A stretch of 7,094 nucleotides of DNA from WFQV01 sp964611145 (GCA_964611145.1 CAZSYM010000055.1:1-7094); one strand, 5' to 3'; positions 1 through 6,347 are shown, numbered from the stretch's first letter. Notes: generated from the letters alone by a model not told the origin. A program made the numbers and translations.

Positions 1-31
1 CCGGATTGATAAAATTTGAGCTTCTTTTTAC

Positions 32-66
32 AAGGCGGGGAGATTCGGCTCCGCTTTTATTTCTTT
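32..66 (+). terminator. Probable intrinsic terminator of an upstream transcription unit
   Basis: A G+C-rich stem can form between 32-40 and 49-57 (9 pairs, two of them G-U, around an 8-base loop). A slightly different register pairs GGAG at 39-42 with CTCC at 49-52. The 3' arm runs straight into a T-rich stretch, TTTTATTTCTTT at 55-66. Hairpin plus T-tract is the classic rho-independent layout on the plus strand. The gene it would serve lies left of the window, so the assignment rests on structure alone. It also fits the promoter seen about 50 bases downstream. Confidence 0.6.
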
Positions 67-114
67 AAACCGGATACCTTCTTCCGGCATTTTACATGTG
101 CAAATGTTCGTTTC

Positions 115-143
115 TTGACTCTGAAAACAAGTGGCAGTATATT
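115..143 (+). promoter_or_regulatory. Sigma-70 type promoter of the yceD-rpmF-plsX-fab operon
   Basis: The -35 box is TTGACT (115-120, 5 of 6 consensus) and the -10 box is TATATT (138-143, 5 of 6), with an ideal 17-base spacer. Transcription would start near 149-151, leaving a leader of about 20 bases before the ATG at 171. It sits just after a probable terminator and before the first gene, as expected for an operon promoter. No experimental start site is available, so this is a consensus match supported by context. Confidence 0.7.
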
Positions 144-170
144 TCGAAGATTTATTTCAGGTTCTTTGCA

Positions 171-668
171 ATGTTTATCAAACATACAAATTACGAGATA
201 GGGGTTCACGAGATTTCGCTATCGGGAAAGGCTGCCGCCATAGATTTGGAAGAGCCTTTTTTCGGCGATGTGTCCGTCGTTTGCAAGATGAACAAGACCT
301 CGTCCCAAATTGTACTCGAATGCTCCTCGTCGGTCAAAGCGCGTTTGATATGCGACCGGTGTAACGAGGAATACGAGACGGAAATCAAGAGCAATTTTAC
401 TGCTCTTTATTTTTTTGATAGGGAAAAGGTTCTCGAGGACGATGACGATGTTTTTTATCTTGCAAGGGATACGGATAAAATCGACATCTCGAAAATCGTG
501 CGGGATTATTCTTACTTGGCAATCCCGATGAAAAAACTGTGCAGGGAGGATTGCAAGGGACTTTGTCCCCATTGCGGCGCGAATTTGAATTATGAGACTT
601 GTTCCTGTGAGAAAGAAATTGTGAATCCCGTATGGGAAAAGTTAAAACAATTGAATTTTGATAATTAA
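171..668 (+). CDS. yceD: YceD/DUF177 family protein, 23S rRNA accumulation protein
   Basis: This is a 165-residue protein of the DUF177 (YceD) family. The family is almost always encoded just before rpmF and is implicated in accumulation of 23S rRNA or large ribosomal subunits; the biochemical mechanism is not settled. The N-terminal part contains the EEPFFG stretch at 27-32. A cysteine pair (CDRC, 61-64) is followed by an acidic run (89-93), and the C-terminal signature CREDCKGLCPHCG starts at residue 124, with further cysteines at 144 and 146. These probably bind zinc. The frame is open upstream to an ATG at 96, but that start would add 25 residues encoded over and ahead of the promoter at 115-143. 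The ATG at 171 is therefore preferred. It has only a weak AGG at 159-161. The rpmF start lies 16 bases after the stop. Confidence 0.88.
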   Translation: MFIKHTNYEIGVHEISLSGKAAAIDLEEPFFGDVSVVCKMNKTSSQIVLECSSSVKARLICDRCNEEYETEIKSNFTALYFFDREKVLEDDDDVFYLARDTDKIDISKIVRDYSYLAIPMKKLCREDCKGLCPHCGANLNYETCSCEKEIVNPVWEKLKQLNFDN

Positions 669-684
669 AAAAGGTTAAGAAGTA

Positions 685-861
685 ATGGCACATCCTAAGA
701 GAAAAATATCAAAGAGCAGAAGAGACAAAAGGCGAACGCATTACAAGGCAACGGCGCCCACTTTGAGTCGTTGTCCGAATTGCGGAGAGCTGAAGCTTAG
801 CCATAGAGCTTGTCCCAACTGCGGATATTATGCCGGTAGGTCTATGTTTATTCCGGAATAA
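685..861 (+). CDS. rpmF: 50S ribosomal protein L32 (zinc-binding form)
   Basis: This 58-residue gene starts MAHPKRKISKSRRDKRR, the characteristic basic N-terminus of bacterial L32. The central segment THYKATAPTL (19-28) is typical of the family. Two CPNC knuckles (cysteines 30, 33, 43 and 46) mark the zinc-binding C+ form, not the cysteine-free paralogue some bacteria make under zinc limitation. The protein is a structural component of the large subunit near the peptidyl transferase and exit-tunnel region. An AAGG at 671-674 lies 10 bases before the ATG and is a moderate ribosome binding site. Neighbours are yceD, 16 bases upstream, and plsX, 13 bases downstream; yceD-rpmF-plsX is one of the most conserved bacterial gene strings. 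Length is normal. Confidence 0.97.
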   Translation: MAHPKRKISKSRRDKRRTHYKATAPTLSRCPNCGELKLSHRACPNCGYYAGRSMFIPE

Positions 862-874
862 TTTCATTCGTTGA

Positions 875-1897
875 ATGGAAAAAAGCGATAATAACAAGGT
901 TATTAAAATTGCCGTTGATGCCATGGGGGGCGACAACGCCCCTCGTGTTGAAATTGAAGGCGCTATAGCGGCTTTGAAGGAAAAGAAATCGAATCTTTTC
1001 CTTTTCCTCGTCGGCAAGGAAAATCTCATTCGTAAGGAATTGGAAAAATATAATTACGAAGGGGATGATTACGAAATAGTTCACGCCGAGGAAGTAATCA
1101 CAATGCACGATTCCCCGGCGAGGGCGGTAAAAACCAAGAAGAATTCCTCGCTTGTTGTCGCGGCTAATTTGGTAAAAGAAGGGCGGGCAAATGCTTTGGT
1201 TAGTGCCGGTAACACCGGCGCGGTAGCAATGGCTTCTATTCTCATAATGGGTAGGATTCCCGGAGTTTCTCGTCCCACAATCGCTTCTCCTATTCCCACC
1301 GAAAAAGGCACCCTTTCGAGAATTACGGATGCTGGCGCTTTTGTGGATTCCAGAGCCGAACATCTTTTGGAATTCGCAAAATTGACGGACATCTATTTGC
1401 GCGAGGTTCACAAGGTCGAAAATCCTACTGTCGGCCTTCTGAACGTCGGGGAGGAAGAATCGAAAGGTCACCCTCTTACTTACGACGCTTTTGAACTCTT
1501 GAAAAATTCCTATTTGAACTTCAAGGGGAACGTCGAAGGAAAAGATGTTTTTAAAGGAACGGTTGATATTGTCGTTTGCGACGGTTTCGTAGGAAACATA
1601 ATATTGAAATTTGCCGAATCCGTTCTTCCCTTTCTTAAAACAAAATTAAAACAATATGCGGATAAAGGTTTGATTCCTAAACTGCAAATCGGTATTGCAA
1701 AATCCGCAATTAAAAAAGCATTGGTGGATACGGACCCCAATTACTACGGCGGTATTCCTCTGTTGGGAATAAACGGCGTGGCCATTATCGGGCACGGCTC
1801 CAGCAATGCTATAGGGATTAAGAACATGATTTTCGAAGCGGCGCGTTCCCTGGAAGTCGACCTTGTGAATAAAATCAAGGAAAAAATTAACGCTTAA
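875..1897 (+). CDS. plsX: Phosphate acyltransferase PlsX (acyl-ACP:phosphate)
   Basis: This 340-residue protein is full length for PlsX, a peripheral membrane enzyme that converts acyl-ACP and phosphate to acyl-phosphate. The glycerol-3-phosphate acyltransferase PlsY then uses acyl-phosphate in phospholipid synthesis. Family hallmarks are DAMGGDNAP (15-23), SAGNTGA (110-116), RPTIASP (133-139), LLNVGEE (188-194) followed by KG, GNVEGKD (218-224), VCDGFVGN (234-241) and a C-terminal IIGHGSSN (304-311). The start is fixed because an in-frame TGA (872-874) directly precedes the ATG, and the first conserved motif begins only 15 residues in. There is no clear Shine-Dalgarno sequence, so translation may depend on ribosomes finishing rpmF 13 bases upstream; that is inference. 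The codons after ATG are A-rich. Confidence 0.97.
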   Translation: MEKSDNNKVIKIAVDAMGGDNAPRVEIEGAIAALKEKKSNLFLFLVGKENLIRKELEKYNYEGDDYEIVHAEEVITMHDSPARAVKTKKNSSLVVAANLVKEGRANALVSAGNTGAVAMASILIMGRIPGVSRPTIASPIPTEKGTLSRITDAGAFVDSRAEHLLEFAKLTDIYLREVHKVENPTVGLLNVGEEESKGHPLTYDAFELLKNSYLNFKGNVEGKDVFKGTVDIVVCDGFVGNIILKFAESVLPFLKTKLKQYADKGLIPKLQIGIAKSAIKKALVDTDPNYYGGIPLLGINGVAIIGHGSSNAIGIKNMIFEAARSLEVDLVNKIKEKINA

Positions 1898-1933
1898 AAA
1901 GCGCGTGAGTCAATCCAATTCTTAAAATAATTT

Positions 1934-1940
1934 AAAGGAG
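1934..1940 (+). promoter_or_regulatory. Strong ribosome binding site of fabH
   Basis: AAAGGAG lies 8 bases before the fabH ATG and closely matches the anti-Shine-Dalgarno complement. It contrasts with the weak or absent sites before yceD, plsX and rnc. The rest of the 51-base plsX-fabH gap shows no convincing promoter; a TAAAAT at 1923-1928 lacks a -35 partner. Confidence 0.8.
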
Positions 1941-1948
1941 TCTTTTTA

Positions 1949-2956
1949 ATGGCGGACAAGAAAAGGTATTTTAACGCACAAATTACAGGCGTTGGAATGT
2001 ACGTCCCGGACAAAGTTCTGGATAACAAATATTTCGAATCCATTGTGGATACCAATGACGAGTGGATTCGTACTCGAACGGGAATTGTGGAAAGAAGAAT
2101 TTTAGAAAACGGCGCTACAAGCGATATGGCGACGAAAGCCGTGGAAGATTTAATGGCTACTTCCGGCTTGAAGCCCGAGGAAATAGATGCCATTATTGTT
2201 GCCACCGTTACACCGGATTATTTTTTCCCCGCAACGGCTTGCCTTGTGCAGGATAATATCGGTGCGAAAAACGCCTGGGGATTCGACCTTTCGGCGGCTT
2301 GTTCGGGCTTCCTTTTCGCATTGCAAACCGGCGCCAGCTTGATAGAAGGAGGAGCATATAAAAAAGTCGTGGTAATTGGTGCCGATAAAATGAGCGCCAT
2401 TGTTGATTATACAGATAGAAATACTTGCATACTCTTTGGGGATGCCGCCTCGGCGGTGTTGCTGGAACCGACGGAAGATTTGAGCCTGGGACTTCAGGAC
2501 TCGCTTTTCCATTGCGACGGAAGCGGTAAGGATGCTTTGATTATGAAAGGTGGCGGTAGCGCTTTCCCGCCCACTCGTGAGACAGTGGATAATAAAATGC
2601 ATTATATTTATCAGGACGGACGCGCCGTTTTTAAAGTTGCGGTTAAAGGTATGGCGGATATTTCCGTAGAGATAATGGAAAAGCACGGATTGAAGGGCGA
2701 GGATATAGCATATCTGGTGCCACACCAGGCAAATATGAGAATTATCGATGCTACCGCTCAAAGAATGGGGATTAATAGAGACAAGGTAATGATTAATATT
2801 CAAAAATATGGAAATACCACCGGCGCCACTATTCCTCTTTGTTTAACCGAATGGTATCGCGACGGAAAACTTAAGAAGGGAGATAAACTTATCCTTGCGG
2901 CGTTCGGCGGCGGTTATACGTGGGGTTCTTCGTATTTGGTATGGAGTATGGACTAA
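1949..2956 (+). CDS. fabH: Beta-ketoacyl-ACP synthase III (KAS III)
   Basis: This 335-residue protein catalyses the first condensation of type II fatty-acid synthesis, joining a primer acyl-CoA (acetyl-CoA or a branched starter) to malonyl-ACP. The thiolase-fold catalytic triad is visible: Cys118 in DLSAACSG, His259 in VPHQAN, and Asn289 in KYGNTTGATIP. The N-terminal segment with NDEWIRTRTGI (36-46) and the C-terminal FGGGYTWG (319-326) are standard KAS III motifs. The ATG has a strong ribosome binding site 8 bases upstream. The stop TAA shares its last base with the fabD ATG. Primer preference, which decides whether fatty acids are straight or branched, cannot be read reliably from sequence alone. 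Length is close to the family norm, with a short lysine-rich leader (MADKKRYF). Confidence 0.98.
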   Translation: MADKKRYFNAQITGVGMYVPDKVLDNKYFESIVDTNDEWIRTRTGIVERRILENGATSDMATKAVEDLMATSGLKPEEIDAIIVATVTPDYFFPATACLVQDNIGAKNAWGFDLSAACSGFLFALQTGASLIEGGAYKKVVVIGADKMSAIVDYTDRNTCILFGDAASAVLLEPTEDLSLGLQDSLFHCDGSGKDALIMKGGGSAFPPTRETVDNKMHYIYQDGRAVFKVAVKGMADISVEIMEKHGLKGEDIAYLVPHQANMRIIDATAQRMGINRDKVMINIQKYGNTTGATIPLCLTEWYRDGKLKKGDKLILAAFGGGYTWGSSYLVWSMD

Positions 2957-3870
2957 TGGGTAAGCGAGCGTTTGTTTTTCCCGGACAGGGTTCGCAATAC
3001 GTCGGAATGGCAAAGGATATTTACGACAATTCCCCCGAAGCGCGGGAAATGTTTCTGATGGCTGAAGATGCTACGAATGCGCCTCTTTCGGAAATTATGT
3101 TTAACGGACCCGAGGAAAAATTAAAGCAAACCGAGTATACCCAACCTGCGATTTTTCTCCATAGCGTAACTATTGCCCTCTTGCTTAGACGTTTAAATGC
3201 CGATATGACGGCGGGACATTCGTTGGGAGAATATTCCGCGCTTGTCGCAAGCGGTGCGTTGGAATTCTACGAGGCAATCAAGCTCGTTCGACTTAGGGGG
3301 GAAGCAATGCAAAAAGCCGGAAGCGAAAATCCGGGTACAATGGCTGCGGTTATTGGAATGCTGCCGGAAAAAGTCGAGGAAATTTGTGAGATGGCTTCCG
3401 CAAAAGGAATTGTACAATGCGCCAATTTTAATTCCCCCGGGCAAATAGTGATTTCCGGAAGTGTGGAAGGCGTGCGTGAAGCAATGACAATTGCCAAGCG
3501 GGAGGGAGCGAAATTGGTTAAGGAACTCGTGGTCTCCGGAGCTTTCCATTCCCCCTTGATGAAGTCCGCCGAAAAACGCCTTGAGGAAAAGCTTTCGAAT
3601 ACGGATTTTTATGACGCTCGCATTCCGGTCTATTCGAATGTTACGGCAAAACCGGTTACCGCAGCGGAGGATTTGAAAAATAATTTATTGCTTCAACTTA
3701 CCTCCCCCGTTCGTTGGGAGGAAACAATCAAAAATATGATTGCCGACGGAGCGGACGAATTCGTGGAAATAGGTCCCGGTAAAGTTTTGCAGGGACTAAT
3801 TAAACGAATAGACCGCAACGTAAAGATTTATGGAATTGAAAAATATTCCGACTTGGAAAATTATCTTTAA
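2956..3870 (+). CDS. fabD: Malonyl-CoA:ACP transacylase
   Basis: This 304-residue cytosolic enzyme moves malonyl from CoA to the ACP phosphopantetheine, supplying extender units to FabH and FabF. Visible motifs are FPGQGSQ (8-14, oxyanion Gln11), GHSLGEYSA (87-95, nucleophile Ser89), Arg114 in RLRGEAM (binds the malonyl carboxylate), GAFHSP (195-200, catalytic His198) and QLTSPVRW (247-254). The reading frame is open to an ATG at 2920, but that would add 12 residues inside the end of fabH. The ATG at 2956 begins MGKRAFVFPGQG, the usual family start, and overlaps the fabH stop by one base (TAATG). A GGAG at 2943-2946 inside fabH sits 9 bases before it. This arrangement implies translational coupling of fabH and fabD. 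Confidence 0.97.
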   Translation: MGKRAFVFPGQGSQYVGMAKDIYDNSPEAREMFLMAEDATNAPLSEIMFNGPEEKLKQTEYTQPAIFLHSVTIALLLRRLNADMTAGHSLGEYSALVASGALEFYEAIKLVRLRGEAMQKAGSENPGTMAAVIGMLPEKVEEICEMASAKGIVQCANFNSPGQIVISGSVEGVREAMTIAKREGAKLVKELVVSGAFHSPLMKSAEKRLEEKLSNTDFYDARIPVYSNVTAKPVTAAEDLKNNLLLQLTSPVRWEETIKNMIADGADEFVEIGPGKVLQGLIKRIDRNVKIYGIEKYSDLENYL

Positions 3871-3875
3871 TGAAT

Positions 3876-3920
3876 ATTTTATTTCCTTTTTCATTTTCGG
3901 TTAGTCTCTGGAAATAAAAT
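3876..3920 (+). repeat. 11-bp perfect inverted repeat after fabD
   Basis: ATTTTATTTCC (3876-3886) is the exact reverse complement of GGAAATAAAAT (3910-3920), separated by 23 bases. The left arm begins 6 bases after the fabD stop. The stem is A+T-rich (two G-C pairs at the loop side) and no T-tract follows, so it is a poor intrinsic terminator. It could be an mRNA 3'-end stabiliser, a processing site or a protein-binding site; the sequence does not decide. Confidence 0.5.
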
Positions 3921-3958
3921 TACTTAAATTGCGCATTGAAATTTTTGTAAAAAAGAAA

Positions 3959-3978
3959 TTTCGGAAAGCAATCCGAAA
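3959..3978 (+). promoter_or_regulatory. Hairpin in the fabG leader
   Basis: TTTCGGA (3959-3965) pairs perfectly with TCCGAAA (3972-3978) around the 6-base loop AAGCAA. It ends 10 bases before the fabG ribosome binding site and does not cover it. A competing 7-bp pairing, GAAATTT (3938-3944) with AAATTTC (3956-3962), shares bases 3959-3962, so the two cannot form together. Read on the minus strand, the first hairpin would be followed by a T-rich run, but no minus-strand gene is seen that would need a terminator. Confidence 0.4.
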
Positions 3979-3988
3979 ATAGAGTATT

Positions 3989-3993
3989 AGAGG
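3989..3993 (+). promoter_or_regulatory. Ribosome binding site that fixes the TTG start of fabG
   Basis: AGAGG lies 6 bases before TTG at 4000. An in-frame TAA at 3994-3996 directly follows it, so no upstream start is possible apart from the ATT at 3997. Confidence 0.7.
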
Positions 3994-3999
3994 TAAATT

Positions 4000-4743
4000 T
4001 TGGCTGAAAGAAAAAAAGCTTTGATTACCGGAGGCACGCGGGGAATTGGCAAAGGTATTCTCGATGAATTCCTTACCAGCGGTTTTGCGGACGTGGCTTT
4101 TGTTTACCGAAGCTCCGAAAATGCGGCACGGGAGATAGAAGAAAAATATTCCTCCCTCGGAATGAAAGTCGTTGGAATAAAAGCGGATGTTTCTTCCACC
4201 GAGGAAGCGACGGAAGCCGTTAAACGTGCCGAGGAGTTTTTGGGCGGTATAGACGTTTTGGTCAATAATGCCGGTATCACCAAAGACAATCTTCTCTTGA
4301 GAATGAGCCCGGAGGAATTTGATGCCGTTGTCGATGCGAATCTCAAAAGTGTTTTTAATTTTACGAAAGCCGTTTTAAGAACAATGCTAAGACAACGAGC
4401 GGGTTCCATTATCAATATTACTTCCATTGTGGGATTGATTGGCAATGCGGGACAATCGAATTATGCCGCTTCGAAGGCTGGGATAATAGGCTTTACGAAA
4501 TCCATCGCCAAGGAAATAGCTTCGCGCAATATTCGTGTGAATGCCGTTGCTCCCGGTTTTATTCAGACCGATATGACCGAGGTTCTTACCGAGGAGCAAA
4601 AAAGCGCTTTGCTAAATTCCATTCCTTTGGGAAGAATGGGAACCCCGGAGGATATTGCAAAAGTTGTGAAATTCCTTGCTTCGGACGATTCCGCTTATAT
4701 TACGGGGCAAGTGATTACCGTGGACGGTGGAATGGTAATGTGA
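4000..4743 (+). CDS. fabG: 3-oxoacyl-ACP reductase, TTG start
   Basis: This 247-residue short-chain dehydrogenase/reductase reduces beta-ketoacyl-ACP to the 3-hydroxyacyl form with NADPH, the first reductive step of each elongation cycle. Motifs are TGGTRGIG (10-17, Rossmann nucleotide loop), NNAG (89-92) and the catalytic tetrad Asn114, Ser142, Tyr155, Lys159 (YAASK). Arg14 and Arg37 are placed to favour NADPH. PGFIQTDM (185-192) is the typical FabG lid region. The start codon is TTG: an in-frame stop lies at 3994-3996 and the first in-frame ATG is codon 55, past the nucleotide-binding motif. It is the only gene of the operon seen with a non-ATG start, and of the complete genes the only one ending in TGA. 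It lies between a structured 129-base gap and acpP. Confidence 0.97.
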   Translation: MAERKKALITGGTRGIGKGILDEFLTSGFADVAFVYRSSENAAREIEEKYSSLGMKVVGIKADVSSTEEATEAVKRAEEFLGGIDVLVNNAGITKDNLLLRMSPEEFDAVVDANLKSVFNFTKAVLRTMLRQRAGSIINITSIVGLIGNAGQSNYAASKAGIIGFTKSIAKEIASRNIRVNAVAPGFIQTDMTEVLTEEQKSALLNSIPLGRMGTPEDIAKVVKFLASDDSAYITGQVITVDGGMVM

Positions 4744-4751
4744 TTTTTTAT

Positions 4752-4757
4752 TATAAT
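4752..4757 (+). promoter_or_regulatory. Possible -10 box of an internal acpP promoter
   Basis: A perfect TATAAT lies 33 bases before the acpP ATG, within the A+T-rich 47-base fabG-acpP gap. The best upstream hexamer, TGGAAT at 4728-4733 with an 18-base spacer, matches the -35 consensus at only 3 of 6 positions. Chance occurrence in A+T-rich DNA is quite possible. A dedicated acpP promoter would fit the high demand for ACP. Confidence 0.25.
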
Positions 4758-4778
4758 TAACTAATTCAAAATTAATTT

Positions 4779-4784
4779 AAGGAG
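4779..4784 (+). promoter_or_regulatory. Strong ribosome binding site of acpP
   Basis: AAGGAG lies 6 bases before the ATG in an A+T-rich, apparently unstructured leader, which would favour the high ACP translation a cell needs. Confidence 0.8.
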
Positions 4785-4790
4785 TTACAA

Positions 4791-5027
4791 ATGGATATTG
4801 AAGCAAAAGTAAAAGAAATAATCGTTGACAAACTTGGTGTTGATGAATCTCAAATTACTCCCGAAGCTTCTTTTACGAACGATTTGGGTGCGGATTCTTT
4901 GGATATCGTAGAATTGGTAATGGGCTTTGAATCCGAGTTCAACATTTCCATTCCCGACGAGGACGCGGAAAAAATAGCTACCGTGGGGGATGCAATTAAA
5001 TATTTGAAAGAAAAGGTAGAAGGCTAA
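4791..5027 (+). CDS. acpP: Acyl carrier protein
   Basis: This 78-residue acidic protein carries growing acyl chains on a 4'-phosphopantetheine arm attached to Ser36 in the hallmark GADSLD motif (33-38) by AcpS. The helix II segment after it, IVELVMGFESEFNI (39-52), is the acidic recognition helix contacted by FabD, FabH, FabG, FabF and PlsX, all encoded in this window. The N-terminal helix (MDIEAKVKEIIVDKLGV) and the C-terminal helix (ATVGDAIKYLKEKV) match ordinary fatty-acid ACPs. Length is normal and there is no sign of fusion or divergence toward polyketide carriers. A strong ribosome binding site precedes it, and a stable hairpin follows 10 bases after the stop, which may set its transcript level apart from fabF. 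Confidence 0.98.
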   Translation: MDIEAKVKEIIVDKLGVDESQITPEASFTNDLGADSLDIVELVMGFESEFNISIPDEDAEKIATVGDAIKYLKEKVEG

Positions 5028-5037
5028 TAAACTTTTA

Positions 5038-5070
5038 AAGGGATTGCGGCAATTCTTGTCGTAATCCCTT
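5038..5070 (+). terminator. 15-bp hairpin between acpP and fabF: attenuating terminator or processing site
   Basis: Bases 5038-5052 pair with 5056-5070 continuously (13 Watson-Crick pairs plus two G-U pairs at 5046/5062 and 5049/5059) around the tight loop TTC. The base of the stem is AAGGGATT with AATCCCTT. Downstream is only pyrimidine-rich (CCTCTTTACC, 5071-5080), not a clean T-tract, so full termination is unlikely. It starts 10 bases after the acpP stop and ends 20 bases before the fabF ribosome binding site. Partial termination or a 3'-end stabiliser for a shorter acpP transcript is the likeliest role; this is inference. Confidence 0.6.
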
Positions 5071-5090
5071 CCTCTTTACCACGTAAAAAG

Positions 5091-5097
5091 AAAGGAG
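5091..5097 (+). promoter_or_regulatory. Strong ribosome binding site of fabF
   Basis: AAAGGAG lies 5 bases before the fabF ATG and outside the acpP-fabF hairpin, so it should stay accessible when the hairpin is folded. Confidence 0.8.
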
Positions 5098-5102
5098 AAT
5101 CC

Positions 5103-6347
5103 ATGAGCAAGCGTAGAGTCGTGATTACCGGAATAGGCGCAGTAACGCCCATCGGAAATAATATTGAGGAATTTTGGAACGGATTGTTGGAAGGTAAAAG
5201 CGGTGCCAATTTAATAACGCATTTCGACGCTTCTGGATTTGCTACCCAATTTGCATGCGAAGTGAAAAACTTCGACGTTTCGCAGTATCTGGACAGAAAA
5301 GAAGCGCGGCGTATGGATTTGTTCACGCATTATGCTATTGCCACCGCTCAAATGGCTATGGACGATTCGGGTTTGGAGCTCGATAAAGAAGATAGAAATA
5401 TGATTGGCGTGGTTTACGGTAGCGGTATAGGCGGTATGAACACATGGGAAGAGCAACATACTGCATTTATGAACGGCGGAACGCGGCGCGTTAGTCCTTT
5501 CTTCGTTCCGATGATGATACCCGACATCGCCGCGGGACACATTTCAATTCGCTGGAAACTTACCGGTCCCAACTATGCGACCATTTCGGCGTGTGCGACC
5601 TCTGCTCATGCGATTGCGGATGCTTTTATCTTGATTCAGCGCGGTTCTGCGGACGTAATGGTTACGGGCGGTGCCGAGGCTTCCATTACTCCCATGGGAG
5701 TTTCCGGCTTCAACGCTGCGCGGGCTATTTCCACATGGAACGACCGCTACAAGGAGGCATCCCGTCCTTTCGATAAAGATAGAAACGGCTTCGTAATGGG
5801 CGAAGGCTCCGGAACATTGATATTGGAAGAGTTGGAACATGCGAAGAAAAGAGGAGCTAAGATTTATGGCGAGATAATCGGCGTCGGATTAAGCGGGGAT
5901 GCGTATCATGTTACCGCTCCGGCTCCCGAAGGCGCGGGCGCTGCCCGCTCGATGAGCGAGGCTTTGCGCGACGGCGGTCTCTCCCCCGAGCAAGTGGATT
6001 ATATAAATGCTCATGGAACTTCTACCGAACTGAACGATAAAAACGAGTCGCTCGCAATTAAAAAAGTCTTTGGCGACCATGCTTATAAATTGTCCGTAAG
6101 CTCCACTAAATCCATGACGGGACATTTACTCGGCGCGGCGGGAGCCATAGAGGCAATCGCAACAATCTTGGCCGTTAAAAACGGAATTATACCTCCCACA
6201 ATAAATTTGGACGAACCTTGTCCCGAATGCGATCTGGATTATACCCCGAAAGTGCCGAAGGAAAGGGAAATTAAATATGCTTTGAGCAATACCTTCGGTT
6301 TCGGCGGACATAATGCCACGTTGTTGTTCAAAAAATTTGAAGATTAA
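5103..6347 (+). CDS. fabF: Beta-ketoacyl-ACP synthase II (KAS II)
   Basis: This 414-residue elongating condensing enzyme joins acyl-ACP with malonyl-ACP, releasing CO2. The thiolase-fold active site is complete: Cys164 in TISACATSAHAI, His304 in NAHGTST, Lys336 in STKSMTG, and His341 in GHLLGAAGA. The C-terminal NTFGFGGHN (396-404) carries the gatekeeper-region phenylalanines 398 and 400. The N-terminus RRVVITGIGAVTPIG (4-18) is standard and supports the ATG at 5103, which has a strong ribosome binding site. The Cys-His-His triad and the length mark it as FabF-like and not a chain-length factor (which lacks the cysteine). FabB versus FabF specificity cannot be fully settled by eye, but gene order next to acpP favours FabF. 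The stop is followed by rnc after 8 bases. Confidence 0.97.
   Translation: MSKRRVVITGIGAVTPIGNNIEEFWNGLLEGKSGANLITHFDASGFATQFACEVKNFDVSQYLDRKEARRMDLFTHYAIATAQMAMDDSGLELDKEDRNMIGVVYGSGIGGMNTWEEQHTAFMNGGTRRVSPFFVPMMIPDIAAGHISIRWKLTGPNYATISACATSAHAIADAFILIQRGSADVMVTGGAEASITPMGVSGFNAARAISTWNDRYKEASRPFDKDRNGFVMGEGSGTLILEELEHAKKRGAKIYGEIIGVGLSGDAYHVTAPAPEGAGAARSMSEALRDGGLSPEQVDYINAHGTSTELNDKNESLAIKKVFGDHAYKLSVSSTKSMTGHLLGAAGAIEAIATILAVKNGIIPPTINLDEPCPECDLDYTPKVPKEREIKYALSNTFGFGGHNATLLFKKFED

Larger units (their letters stand above)
3871..3999. other. 129-base fabD-fabG gap with two inverted repeats
   Basis: This is the longest gap inside the operon and it is A+T-rich. No reading frame of coding character is seen. 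It holds an 11-bp perfect inverted repeat (3876-3886 with 3910-3920) and a 7-bp hairpin (3959-3978) close to the fabG ribosome binding site. I could not find a convincing -35/-10 pair, though TAAAAT at 3915-3920 and TTGAAA at 3936-3941 are partial matches. Confidence 0.6.

Noticed and set aside
16..201. 61-codon plus-strand reading frame ahead of yceD
   Set aside because: It runs through the probable terminator and promoter, overlaps the yceD start in another frame and has no recognisable motif.
848..1471. Long minus-strand reading frame (207 codons) opposite plsX
   Set aside because: It is the shadow of a fully conserved plsX; its translation shows no family motif and it has no promoter or ribosome binding site of its own.
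1891..1903. CGCTT-AAA-AAGCG mini-hairpin over the plsX stop codon
   Set aside because: It has only five pairs with a 3-base loop and no T-tract after it; this is weak enough to be chance.
2150..2803. Long minus-strand reading frame (217 codons) opposite fabH
   Set aside because: It lies wholly within fabH, whose active-site motifs are intact, and its low-complexity translation resembles no known family.
2920..2955. Upstream ATG giving a 12-residue longer FabD
   Set aside because: The extension lies inside the fabH end, while the ATG at 2956 gives the normal FabD N-terminus with a GGAG site and TAATG coupling.
3901..3920. FapR-like operator suggested by TTAGTCTC in the fabD-fabG gap
   Set aside because: It lacks the symmetrical second half expected of a FapR site, and no fapR gene is in view.
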